DNA from: Deltaproteobacteria bacterium
GTDB taxonomy: Bacteria; Desulfobacterota; Binatia; UBA9968; JAJDTQ01
Direction of reading: 5' to 3'
Assembly (NCBI GenBank): GCA_028818775.1
Contig: JAPPNE010000048.1
Coordinates: forward strand, 81,786-145,785
DNA: 64,000 bases
The position numbers and the translations under genes are program-made. Numbering within the stretch: position 1 is the stretch's first letter; every line of letters begins with the position of its first letter. Positions 56,687 through 64,000 of the stretch are shown piece by piece. The notes beneath the pieces are model-generated. The model was given only the letters and a program-made list of their open reading frames with translations, was not told the origin of the DNA and ran no database searches.

Positions 56687-57829
56687 TTAGCGCCGGATGA
56701 CCCGGAAGCGCGCCATGAAGCGGCTGTCGAGGTAGTCCTTGAAACGCCAGCACCAGCGGGCGTGGGCGGACCATCCCTTGTAGTCCATCAGCGCCTTGCC
56801 GTCGCCGGTGTTGAGGAGCCGCAGGAAGTCGTGTTGGGGTTCGTAGGGGGAGAGGGGCTCGCCGCGCGCCAGCGCGCCGATGTTGCGCCACAGGACCGGG
56901 CCCTGGCGCACGGCGTACACGCCGGCCTTGGGGACGGCGGCGTTGGCCATGGTGCCGCTGTCTCCCACGGCGAAGACACTCTCCGAGCCGGTGGACTGGA
57001 GGGTTTCGCGGGTCAGGAGGAACCCCCTGGCGTCCTTCGGCAAGGCGGTGTTCTCCAGCACCGGAGGCGGCGCCGCTCCCGCGGCCAGGATCACGAGGTC
57101 CGCGGGAATGCGGCGGCCATCGGCGCACACCGTTTCGTGCGCGTCGACACGGGTGACACGGGCGCCCGTGATCACCTCCACGCCGCGGGCCTCCAGCAGC
57201 GCCTCCGCCCGCGGCAGCGCCCGTGGCGACAGGCCGCCGCCGATGCGCTCTCCCGCGTCGACGATGGTGATGGCGTGGCGCACTTCCCCCAGCACGCGGT
57301 GCAGGTATGAAGGCAGGCAGAGGCTGATCTCGATGCCGCCGACGCCGCCGCCGATGACCAATACCCGCAGTTCCCCACCATTCTGCGGTGCGATCTCCTG
57401 GAGCCGTTCGTAGAGGCGCATGAGGAACGTCTGCATGGGTTTGATGGGAACCCACGTTCCGGGGTCGGCGTCAATGCCTGCGCGGTTGGGCACCGAGCCG
57501 GCGCCCACGGACAGGATGTCGTAGGGGACAGGCTCGTGCTTCTCGAATAGGACGGTTCGCGCCTCCACGTCCACGCCCAGCGCGGGCTCCACCACCAGCT
57601 CGGCCCGGGCCGCTTGGGCGAGGCTCCGGAGGTCTATCTCCAACCTGCCGGGGGGGTACTGGCCCGACAGGGTGCCGGGCAGCATGCCGGAATAGGTGGA
57701 CGCGGCAAAGCTCGAAACGCACACCAGCCGGGCGCCCGCGATGGGCTCCCGGCGCCACAGGTCGAGGACATGGGCGTTGGTGTGGCCGATGCCGAGGAGG
57801 ACGATTCGCGGTTCTTTAGAGGATTGCAC
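56687..57829 (-). CDS. FAD-dependent pyridine nucleotide-disulfide oxidoreductase (SelD N-domain/NDH-2-like)
   Basis: This 380-residue protein has two Rossmann folds: IVLLGIGHTNAHVLDLW at the N-terminus and VLVIGGGVGGIEISLCLPSY in the middle. The segment STYSGMLPGTLSGQYPP is typical of the NADH-dehydrogenase-like domain found fused to selenophosphate synthetase (SelD), and SVFAVGDSGTMAN is the FAD-binding C-terminal motif. Here it is free-standing with no SelD. It may pass electrons from NADH to quinone or act in selenium or sulfur metabolism. ATG 57829 overlaps the end of the GST gene by 14 bases. Confidence 0.84.
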   Translation of the reverse strand: MQSSKEPRIVLLGIGHTNAHVLDLWRREPIAGARLVCVSSFAASTYSGMLPGTLSGQYPPGRLEIDLRSLAQAARAELVVEPALGVDVEARTVLFEKHEPVPYDILSVGAGSVPNRAGIDADPGTWVPIKPMQTFLMRLYERLQEIAPQNGGELRVLVIGGGVGGIEISLCLPSYLHRVLGEVRHAITIVDAGERIGGGLSPRALPRAEALLEARGVEVITGARVTRVDAHETVCADGRRIPADLVILAAGAAPPPVLENTALPKDARGFLLTRETLQSTGSESVFAVGDSGTMANAAVPKAGVYAVRQGPVLWRNIGALARGEPLSPYEPQHDFLRLLNTGDGKALMDYKGWSAHARWCWRFKDYLDSRFMARFRVIRR

Positions 57830-58427
57830 GGACGGACGGGCGCGCCGTCATGCGCTGGTACCACGCGTCAAGCAGCGGCAGGCCCGGGTCCGGCAGGATG
57901 CCCCACTGGACGTGGCGCATGACCCGCGGGAAGTGGGCGGCGTCGAGCAGCGAGAAGCCGCCGGCCATGTAGTCGCGGCCTTCGAGCTCCTTCTCAAGCG
58001 GTTGCAGTTCCTCGATGAAACGGGCCTTGGCCGCGGCCAGCGCATCGGCGTCGCGCTCGCCCTCGGGCTTCATCATCTCGGCGCGGATGGCCTGGTGACT
58101 GTCGTTGGTGTGGACGATGCCGTAGTCGATGAGGATGCGTATCCGTGCCCGTGCCGAGGGGTCGGCGGGCAGCAATGACGGGTCCGGGTACTTCTCTTCC
58201 AGGTACTCGTTGATGATGCAGGACTCGTAGAGCACCGTGTCGCCGTCCACCAGCACCGGCACCTTGCCGTAGGGGTTCATGGCGAGGTACTCGGGCGCCT
58301 TCTGCTCGCGTTTGCGCAGGTCTACGGGGACCGTCTCGTAGGCAAGGCCCTTCTCTTCCAGCACCACCTTCACCCGCTGGCAGTTGGGCGAGGTGGTGAA
58401 GTCGTACAGCTTGATGGCGTCGCTCAT
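57816..58427 (-). CDS. Glutathione S-transferase family protein (maleylpyruvate isomerase candidate)
   Basis: This 203-residue protein is a two-domain GST: LYDFTTSPNCQRVKVVLEE, NPYGKVPVLVDGDTVLYES and CIINEYLEEKYPDP form the thioredoxin-like domain; helices follow. The Ser-Pro-x-Cys site resembles catalytic Ser/Cys classes including zeta and beta. Next to a gentisate-dioxygenase-like cupin, glutathione-dependent maleylpyruvate isomerase is a reasonable guess, not proven by motif. AGAGGAG precedes ATG 58427. Confidence 0.85.
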   Translation of the reverse strand: MSDAIKLYDFTTSPNCQRVKVVLEEKGLAYETVPVDLRKREQKAPEYLAMNPYGKVPVLVDGDTVLYESCIINEYLEEKYPDPSLLPADPSARARIRILIDYGIVHTNDSHQAIRAEMMKPEGERDADALAAAKARFIEELQPLEKELEGRDYMAGGFSLLDAAHFPRVMRHVQWGILPDPGLPLLDAWYQRMTARPSVRAIL

Positions 58428-58453
58428 TGCAGGCTCCTCTTGTCTAGCGTCCT

Positions 58454-59932
58454 CTACGGCCGGTGCCCCCGCACCACCCGCTCCAGCTCGTCCTTCCACT
58501 TGGCGGACACGGTCTCGTGGGTGTCCTTGTCGATCTCGCTCACCGCCGGGAACTGGTCTCTCCACTCGAAGGGCCGGGTGGCGTCGATGATGGCGCGGGA
58601 GTTGAGGCCCTTCTTGTCGCGTGGGATGATCGGGTCCAGCGGCCCGCTCCAGGTGCGGCGGATGATGTCGATGGACTCCTCGGGGTTGGAGCGGGTGCAC
58701 ATGGCCCACACCACCTCGTTCAGGTTGGTGATGTCCACGTCGTCGTCCACCACCACCACGTAGCGGCCGAGGTAGGCGCCGGCGTGACACTGGGCCGCCA
58801 TCATCGCCGCTTGCTTGGCATGGCCCGGGTAACGCTGCCGGATGGCGATGACGATCATGAAGCGCTGGGCCGGCGGCGGCACGTACACGCCCACCACGTC
58901 CGGCACCCCGCCCCTCTCCACACCGTTCCAGATCATGGCCGAGCGCAGCATCGAGCGGTACATGCCGTGGATGGTGGGACGGAACGGCGGCGCGCCGGTG
59001 AGGATCGGGTCGTCCCGGTGGTAGAGGGCCTTCAACTGCACCACCGGCTCGGCCCGGCGGGCGCTGGCGTAGTAGCCGGTCCATTCGCCGAAGGGGCCCT
59101 CGGGGCGGGTGTCGCCCGGCACGATCTCCCCTTCCACCACGATCTCCGCCGCGGCCGGCACGCGGAGCCCGGTAATCGGCGCCTCGATGACGCTCAGTGG
59201 CTGCTCCACCAGACCGCCGGCCCAAGCGTACTCGCTCACGCCGGGCGGGACCGCCTGGGAGGCGGCCACGAACATCAGCGGGTGCTGACCGAAGGCCATG
59301 GCCACCTGCACCGGCTTGCCCGCCCGGAGCGTCTTCTCCATGTGCATGCGGCCGTGCTTGCCGGGCGAGATGTAGAGCGCCAGCTTGTCCCCCTCGTGCA
59401 CCATGACGCGGTAGCAGCCGACGTTCTCTTCGCCGGTCTCGGGGTCCCGCGTGACCACCAGGTGCGCGGTGCCCAGATAGCGGCCGCCGTCGCCCGAGTG
59501 CCAGCGCGGCACCGGGATGTCGAGGATGTTGATGTCGTCGCCCGTCAAGCGGTTCTCCATGACAGGACCCGTCGCCAAGACGCGCGGCTCCACCGGCTCC
59601 AGGGCGCTCAGGCGCGTGCGCAGCCGGTCGATGACCTCGAGGGTGCCGAGGTCCGGCGGCAGGTTCAGGGCGAGCGCGGTGCGCTCCATGGTCTCCATCA
59701 TGTTGGCCAGGACGCGCCCCTTGCCCTCGTGGCCGACGACGTCCTCGAACAGCAGCGCCGGCGGGGTCGGCGTGCGTTCGCAGATGATCTCGTTCAGAGC
59801 GCCCACCTCCAGGTCCCAGTGGGCGCCGGAGATGCGCTCCAACTGGCCCTTCTCCTCCACCTGCGCGAGCCACACGCGAAGGTCGTCGAAGGGAGTCATC
59901 TCGGCGTCCTGTATCCGTTGTGGTCTGGCCAT
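58454..59932 (-). CDS. UbiD family decarboxylase (paralog 4)
   Basis: This 492-residue UbiD has NVGCYRVMVHEGDKLAL (prFMN-site Arg), PEGPFGEWTGYYASARR (canonical Glu pair) and VVVVDDDVDITNLNEVVW. Ribosome site GAGAGG precedes ATG 59932; an internal ATG at 59899 is possible. It lies 26 bases upstream of the GST gene and 44 bases downstream of the Pht5-like gene, inside a module with a second UbiD (60996) and a gentisate-dioxygenase-like cupin. A hydroxybenzoate or phthalate-type carboxylate is a plausible substrate (inference). Confidence 0.92.
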   Translation of the reverse strand: MARPQRIQDAEMTPFDDLRVWLAQVEEKGQLERISGAHWDLEVGALNEIICERTPTPPALLFEDVVGHEGKGRVLANMMETMERTALALNLPPDLGTLEVIDRLRTRLSALEPVEPRVLATGPVMENRLTGDDINILDIPVPRWHSGDGGRYLGTAHLVVTRDPETGEENVGCYRVMVHEGDKLALYISPGKHGRMHMEKTLRAGKPVQVAMAFGQHPLMFVAASQAVPPGVSEYAWAGGLVEQPLSVIEAPITGLRVPAAAEIVVEGEIVPGDTRPEGPFGEWTGYYASARRAEPVVQLKALYHRDDPILTGAPPFRPTIHGMYRSMLRSAMIWNGVERGGVPDVVGVYVPPPAQRFMIVIAIRQRYPGHAKQAAMMAAQCHAGAYLGRYVVVVDDDVDITNLNEVVWAMCTRSNPEESIDIIRRTWSGPLDPIIPRDKKGLNSRAIIDATRPFEWRDQFPAVSEIDKDTHETVSAKWKDELERVVRGHRP

Positions 59933-59976
59933 GGGTCACCTCTCGTCGATTATACGCCTTACACACCTACGAAACG

Positions 59977-60984
59977 TCATTCCTGCTCCGTCAGATCCCA
60001 GGTGTCGGGCGCGAACAGTTCCTCGGGCGAAAGGTTGCGCTCGCAGATGCCCTGGAACTCGCAGTACTCGATGAACGTGTTGATGGCGTGGCGGTTGGCG
60101 TCGAGTCCGAAGGGACACGGGTCGCCGCCAAACACCGCGCGTTCCTCGTCCAGCGCGTGCTCGCGCCAGGCCACCACCATGCTCGGGATGTTCGCGTACC
60201 ACTGCCGCGCCTGCCGCTTGGCCCGGCTGAACAGCTCGAAGAGGGCCGGCGCGACCTCCGGGTGTTGCTCCAGCACCGATTTCTTGACCGCGAGCACGTG
60301 CATGATGGGGAAGAGGCGGGTCTTGGCGAAGTATTGCGCCTCCACTTCCCGGTAGTCCTCGAACAGCCGTTTCAGCGCCGGGTCGGCCAGCAGCGGCGGG
60401 AGCTGCGTTTCCGTCACCCCGAGCATGTCCAGCCGTCCCTCGCGCAGGGCGCGCATGGCCCGTTCGGCGGCGTTCCCCTCCCCTTGCAGCACCTCGATTA
60501 CGGCGCCGCCCGGGAGCTTTACCGAGGTGTCGGTGACGCCGTCGTCCCAATGGTGCAGCGAGGCGGCGTGCCACTGGGAATTCTTCGGCGTCACGCCGTA
60601 CTCGTCCGTCAGCATGCCGCGGATCCACACCGCGGCGGTCTGCACCCAGCGCAGGAAACCCAGGCGCTTGCCCACGAGGTCCTGGGGCGTGTCGATGCCG
60701 GCGTCGCGCCGCACCACGATGAAGCCGTGCCGGAACATGCGGGACGGGAACACCGGGATGCCGACGAAGTCGTTCTGGTTACGCGACGTGTAGTAGATCA
60801 GCTCGGCCAGGGACATCTCCGAGACGTCGAACTCGCCCCGGTACATGGCCGCGAACATGCCCTGCACGCTCACCTGCTCCACCGGCTCCAGCTCGATGCC
60901 CGGAGCGCTCAAGGTGCCGCGGAGGATGGCGTTGGTGCCGTCGTAGTTGCGGCACGCGAGACGGAGGTGGCAGGGGTCGGACAT
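59977..60984 (-). CDS. 4,5-dihydroxyphthalate decarboxylase (Pht5) homolog
   Basis: This 335-residue protein matches Pht5-type proteins, which look like type 2 periplasmic-binding proteins: LRLACRNYDGTNAILRGTL, GEFDVSEMSLAELIYY, IPVFPSRMFRHGFIVV and KRLGFLRWVQTAAVWIRGML. There is no signal peptide, so it should act in the cytoplasm. Pht5 removes one carboxyl from 4,5-dihydroxyphthalate to give protocatechuate. Homologs are often misannotated as ABC-transporter proteins; no permease lies nearby, which supports an enzyme. It sits between two UbiD genes. Confidence 0.85.
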   Translation of the reverse strand: MSDPCHLRLACRNYDGTNAILRGTLSAPGIELEPVEQVSVQGMFAAMYRGEFDVSEMSLAELIYYTSRNQNDFVGIPVFPSRMFRHGFIVVRRDAGIDTPQDLVGKRLGFLRWVQTAAVWIRGMLTDEYGVTPKNSQWHAASLHHWDDGVTDTSVKLPGGAVIEVLQGEGNAAERAMRALREGRLDMLGVTETQLPPLLADPALKRLFEDYREVEAQYFAKTRLFPIMHVLAVKKSVLEQHPEVAPALFELFSRAKRQARQWYANIPSMVVAWREHALDEERAVFGGDPCPFGLDANRHAINTFIEYCEFQGICERNLSPEELFAPDTWDLTEQE

Positions 60985-60995
60985 GGCGAAGGATC

Positions 60996-62600
60996 TCAGG
61001 TGGGCTTGACCCTGCGTTGGGCTAGCTTGGCGCCGGTCTGGAGGTAGTCGCTCTTCACCGCGGCCTGCGCCTCCTCCTCCCACTCGTCGTCCCATTGGCC
61101 CAGCGAGTAGCCGTACCACGGCGCCTGGGGCTTGAGCGGCGGCAGCTCCAGCCGGTTCCACAGCTCCAGGGCGTGCTCCATGAACTCGCGCTTCGGCAGC
61201 GAGATGGGCGGGAACGGCTCCTTCAGGATGGCGTTGATGAGCATGCCGGAGTCGGTGGCCGGCTGGTAGAAGAGCTCCTTGGCGGTGATCAGGTGGCCTT
61301 CGTCCTCGAACGGCGGCGAGTGGCCCTTGACCCGTCCGGGCAGGATCAGCACGTCCTGGTGCGGCTTGGAGCGGTAGCAGATGGCCCACCACACCGCGTC
61401 CAGGTTGTGGGGGTCGATGTCGTCGTCCACCGCGATGGCGATCTTGCCGACGCCGTGCTGGTAGTTGGCGATGCTGTTCAGGGCGCGCCAGACGTCCCCT
61501 TCCGCGGGCTTGCTCATCTGCACGATGACGAGCTTGCGCAGGTTGGTGAGGGGCTCGTGCATGGCCACCTGGGTCACGCTCTTGATGCCCACGGTGTCGC
61601 GCAGGTAGCGGCGCAAGAGCGGCTCGTAGCCCACCTTCTTGATGACGCTGGACTCGCTGGGGGTCACCTGGCTGATGAACGAGCACAGCACCGGCTTGCG
61701 CTTCATGGTGATTGCGGTCACTTCCATGAACGGCGACACCGTGCGCGGGTGCAGATAGCCGTGGGATTCGCCGAAGGGGCCCTCCGGCTCCACGAAATCC
61801 GTGTTGATGAGCCCCTCGATGACGATCTCGGCGTTGTCGGGGACCTCGATGTCCACGGTCTTGCAGCGCACTAGCCGGACCGGCTCCCCGGCCAGACCGC
61901 CGGCAATTCCCATCTCGTCCACACCGGGCGGCACCTTCTGCACCGTGCCGTAGGAGACCACCGGCGGCGCCCCCACCACCAGCGCGGCGTGCAGCGGCTC
62001 GCCCCGCTCGCGGCACTTGTCCCAGTGCGGGAAGATGTGCTGGTGCATGCCGGCGTACATGCCCACGCGCTTCTGGCTCTTGATCTGGCCGCGGTAGTTG
62101 CCCTGGTTGCGAATGCCGGTATCGGGGTCCTTGGTGAACCAGTGGGAACAGGTGGTATAGGGGGCGTTGTCGAACCCCGGCGTGGAGATGGGCACCGGAA
62201 GCTGCAGCAGCCCGCCGCCCTCGACGTCGAGGTCGGCGCCCTGCAGCACCACGTCGTGCACGGGACCGGACTCGACGATGGCCGGCTCGATGGGGTTGGC
62301 CAGCGCGTGCGCCCAAAGCTCGGGGATCTCGTCCACCGGGCGCTGCAGCCCTACGGAGTACACCTGCGGCGAGGCAGCAAGCGCGGCCACCGCCACCGGC
62401 ATGTCGTAGGTGCGCCCGTGGCTGTCCACCACGTTCTCGAACAGGAATGCCTTGCGCTCCGCCTCGGGCAGGCCGCCGCGGAACTGCCAGCGCACCAGCG
62501 GGTGCATCTCCGTGTCCTTGTTGATGGGGTGGCGGACGCGCAGCAGGAGTCCGGCGGACTCCAGGTTGGACAGGTGCTCTTGAAGGTCGGGATAGGACAT
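60996..62600 (-). CDS. UbiD family decarboxylase (paralog 5)
   Basis: This 534-residue UbiD has IRNQGNYRGQIKSQKRVG (prFMN-site Arg), PEGPFGESHGYLHPRT (Glu pair) and IAIAVDDDIDPHNLDAVWW. It carries a longer C-terminal tail (QAPWYGYSLGQWDDEWEEEA) than the other paralogs, which resembles gallate or phenol-type decarboxylase tails only in general. ATG 62600 has a weak ribosome site. It follows the gentisate-dioxygenase-like gene by 30 bases and precedes the Pht5 homolog by 11, so all are one transcript. Confidence 0.91.
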   Translation of the reverse strand: MSYPDLQEHLSNLESAGLLLRVRHPINKDTEMHPLVRWQFRGGLPEAERKAFLFENVVDSHGRTYDMPVAVAALAASPQVYSVGLQRPVDEIPELWAHALANPIEPAIVESGPVHDVVLQGADLDVEGGGLLQLPVPISTPGFDNAPYTTCSHWFTKDPDTGIRNQGNYRGQIKSQKRVGMYAGMHQHIFPHWDKCRERGEPLHAALVVGAPPVVSYGTVQKVPPGVDEMGIAGGLAGEPVRLVRCKTVDIEVPDNAEIVIEGLINTDFVEPEGPFGESHGYLHPRTVSPFMEVTAITMKRKPVLCSFISQVTPSESSVIKKVGYEPLLRRYLRDTVGIKSVTQVAMHEPLTNLRKLVIVQMSKPAEGDVWRALNSIANYQHGVGKIAIAVDDDIDPHNLDAVWWAICYRSKPHQDVLILPGRVKGHSPPFEDEGHLITAKELFYQPATDSGMLINAILKEPFPPISLPKREFMEHALELWNRLELPPLKPQAPWYGYSLGQWDDEWEEEAQAAVKSDYLQTGAKLAQRRVKPT

Positions 62601-62630
62601 AGCCGGGTTCGCGTTCTCTACCGAGTGCCG

Positions 62631-63650
62631 TTACGCGCCGTTGCCGGCGGGACGCTGCTCCTCGCGGTACAGCTCCAACGCTTCCAGCACCGGCCGGTCG
62701 TTCATGGAGAAGAGCACCGCCTCCTCGTCGAAAGGGTTCTCGTGGCGGTGCCACTGCCAGTTGGGGATCATGAAGGAATCGCCCTTCTCCCATTCCAGGA
62801 ACCCTTCGCCCACGGCGGTGCGGCCGCGGCCGCGGAACACGTGGTACAGCGAGGTGCTGGTGTGGCGGTGGGTGCCGGTGACCCAGCCCGGCTTCAGCAT
62901 CTGCGCCTCGCAGGACAGGGTCGCCATGGTGTAGCCGCCGGTCACCGGGTTGATGTAGCGCACCAGGTGGCCGTCGAAGGGGTCAGCCTCGGCATCGGCG
63001 ATGTTGTGGAGCGACGCGTCGGTGTCCTGCCAGCGGTAGCGGAACGGCAGGCCCCGGCCCGGCGATTCCGCGTTGGCCGGCGGGCGGGCGAAACCGAAAC
63101 GCATCTGCGCGTCGCCGTCGGCGCGGCTCACGCCCTGGGTGTCCTTGTCGTAGTTCTCGAAGAACAGCACGTTCAGCGCGTTGATGAGCGGGCCGTCGAG
63201 GCCGTCGAGCCACACGATGGGCTCGTCGGACTCGTTGTGATGCTCGTGCCAGGTCCAGTTGGGCGTGAGGATCAGGTCCCCCTCGTGCATGGGGAAGCGC
63301 TCTCCCTCCACCAGCGTGAAGGCGCCGCTCCCCTTCACCACGAAGCGGATGGCCGCCATGTTGTGGCGGTGGGGCCGCGCGATCTCGCCGGGGTTCACCA
63401 CCGAGAAGGTGAACAGCAGCGTCCGGGAGGTGGCGCGGGTGGGGTTCTGCGGGTTCACCAGCCGTATGGCACGGCGCTCCGCCAGCTCCAGCCCCACCGA
63501 CTCCCTGGCGTCCATCAGGCACGGGTACACCTCGCGCCACTTCCACAGGTACGGCGCCTCGTCCTTGTGCTCGGGCGTGCGCGTGTTCCAGAACCCCGAG
63601 AGGTCGTGCTCGGCCAGCGACTCGTTGAGGTCCTTGAGCTCCATCTTCAT
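62631..63650 (-). CDS. Gentisate 1,2-dioxygenase-like bicupin protein
   Basis: This 339-residue protein has two cupin domains: the first with PHRHNMAAIRFVVKGSGAF and TWHEHHNESDEPIVWLDGLD, the second with GTHRHTSTSLYHVFRGRG and WQWHRHENPF. The WLDGLD segment is characteristic of gentisate dioxygenases, which cleave gentisate, 1-hydroxy-2-naphthoate or salicylate to maleylpyruvate-type products. Metal-binding His residues are present in both cupins. The length is close to the family norm (340-370). GAGG nine bases upstream supports ATG 63650. It appears to be the first gene of the leftward catabolic module down to 56687. Confidence 0.9.
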   Translation of the reverse strand: MKMELKDLNESLAEHDLSGFWNTRTPEHKDEAPYLWKWREVYPCLMDARESVGLELAERRAIRLVNPQNPTRATSRTLLFTFSVVNPGEIARPHRHNMAAIRFVVKGSGAFTLVEGERFPMHEGDLILTPNWTWHEHHNESDEPIVWLDGLDGPLINALNVLFFENYDKDTQGVSRADGDAQMRFGFARPPANAESPGRGLPFRYRWQDTDASLHNIADAEADPFDGHLVRYINPVTGGYTMATLSCEAQMLKPGWVTGTHRHTSTSLYHVFRGRGRTAVGEGFLEWEKGDSFMIPNWQWHRHENPFDEEAVLFSMNDRPVLEALELYREEQRPAGNGA

Positions 63651-63766
63651 GGGAGAATTCCTCGGGATGCGGCGTCGGCTCGCCGGCCCGGGCGGCTCCG
63701 AAACCGCCCGCCGGCTATGGTCGCAAAGAAACCCGGCGTGTCTGTCGGATTTGGTTTGTCCTGTTT

Positions 63767-63873
63767 GTCCTTCGACTTCGCTTCGCTACGCTCAGGACGA
63801 ACGGTGACAAGTTTACGATTCATCAATTACTATTTACGTTCGTCCTGAGCGTAGCGAAGCGAAGTCGAAGGAC
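63767..63873. repeat. Palindromic repeat, family A (inverted pair)
   Basis: GTCCTTCGACTTCGCTTCGC followed by TACGCTCAGGACGAACGG at 63767-63804 is inverted at 63837-63873, around a 32-base A+T-rich spacer. It separates the partial gene at the window edge from the gentisate-dioxygenase-like gene and could be part of the leader of that operon. Confidence 0.92.
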
Positions 63874-63878
63874 GCCGT

Positions 63879-64000
63879 CTAAGGAAGACGGCTCATGGCC
63901 GTTGCCATGCCGCCGAAGTAGGCCCGGTGGAGATCCATGGACTCCCTGGCGGTGTTCAGCACGCCGTCCTCGCCGCCCTTGGGAACGTAGCGCTCCAGGA
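63879..64000 (-). CDS. Unidentified gene, 3' end only
   Basis: The last 39 codons of a leftward gene enter from the right edge, ending in TAG at 63879-63881. The peptide LERYVPKGGEDGVLNTARE continues with SMDLHRAYFGGMATAMSRLP. The codon usage is like its neighbours. I cannot assign a family from so short a piece. It could belong to the same catabolic module, though repeat A lies between. Confidence 0.6.
   Translation of the reverse strand, partial: LERYVPKGGEDGVLNTARESMDLHRAYFGGMATAMSRLP

Noticed and set aside
61989-63848. Long + strand frame opposite UbiD 5 and the gentisate-like gene
   Set aside because: Shadow frame; it even runs through repeat family A.
2928-63873. CRISPR array from the repeated units
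   Set aside because: Repeats are dispersed kilobases apart as inverted pairs, without regular spacers or cas genes.
1-64000. Integrated phage or insertion sequence
   Set aside because: No integrase, transposase, structural phage gene or long direct repeats were seen; the only likely acquired piece is the small HEPN island.

Overview
The window is a 64 kb stretch of a high-G+C chromosome (by eye roughly two thirds G+C, not computed). Genes are tightly packed, with many 4-base start/stop overlaps and no gene-free stretch over 300 bases. No rRNA, tRNA, CRISPR array or transposase was seen. A sigma-54-dependent Psp system, the mutL-miaA pair, a Tat-type signal and REP-like palindromes suggest a Gram-negative bacterium. 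The load of UbiD decarboxylases, amidohydrolases and Mo-hydroxylases resembles uncultured, metabolically versatile lineages (deltaproteobacteria-like, Tectomicrobia or Rokubacteria types), but this placement is a low-confidence inference.

Region by region. 1-2.9 kb: the 5' end of pheA, a DMT exporter and an amidohydrolase. 3.0-19 kb: a leftward catabolic block with an ornithine-cyclodeaminase-type reductase, an ACMSD-type amidohydrolase, two UbiD decarboxylases, threonine-synthase-like and cysteine-synthase-like PLP enzymes, a DUF6282 hydrolase, a maleate-isomerase-type racemase, a four-subunit Mo-hydroxylase whose Mo subunit is split into two genes, an LLM flavoenzyme and a two-subunit CoA-transferase. 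19-24 kb: miaA, mutL, a maleylacetate-reductase-like dehydrogenase and a DMT exporter. 24.2-30.4 kb: a rightward operon with a carboxyltransferase, two tandem amidohydrolases, an MFS carrier and a MetE-like methyltransferase. 30.4-37 kb: a small phosphatase, 3-hydroxyanthranilate dioxygenase, a CDP-alcohol phosphatidyltransferase, MFS, a lone antitoxin, a flippase-like membrane protein, an SDR and a Tat-exported aldo/keto reductase. 37-41.8 kb: a complete Liv-type ABC importer.

41.9-50.3 kb, rightward: a TenA/PqqC-like protein, an orphan single-chain Mo-hydroxylase subunit, a UbiD, a TatD-like hydrolase, a second ornithine-cyclodeaminase homolog, mutY and a MOSC protein. 50.4-55 kb: MFS, then pspF divergent from pspABC with a sigma-54 promoter, then a GST. 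55-56.7 kb: an apparently lower-G+C three-gene island with a HEPN protein, ending in a hairpin terminator. 56.7-64 kb, leftward: a SelD-type FAD oxidoreductase, a GST, two UbiDs flanking a 4,5-dihydroxyphthalate-decarboxylase homolog, a gentisate-dioxygenase-like cupin and the 3' end of another gene.

The unifying theme is catabolism of aromatic and N-heteroaromatic acids: import, Mo-dependent ring hydroxylation, decarboxylation by UbiD or metal-dependent amidohydrolases, ring cleavage by cupin dioxygenases, and processing by maleate isomerase, GST, maleylacetate reductase and CoA-transferase. The most notable points are the NdhFSLM-like split Mo-hydroxylase next to a maleate-isomerase-type gene, five different UbiD paralogs with no UbiX in view, a gentisate/phthalate-like module at the right end, and a small HEPN operon of unknown function. 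Three palindromic repeat families punctuate the gaps between genes.
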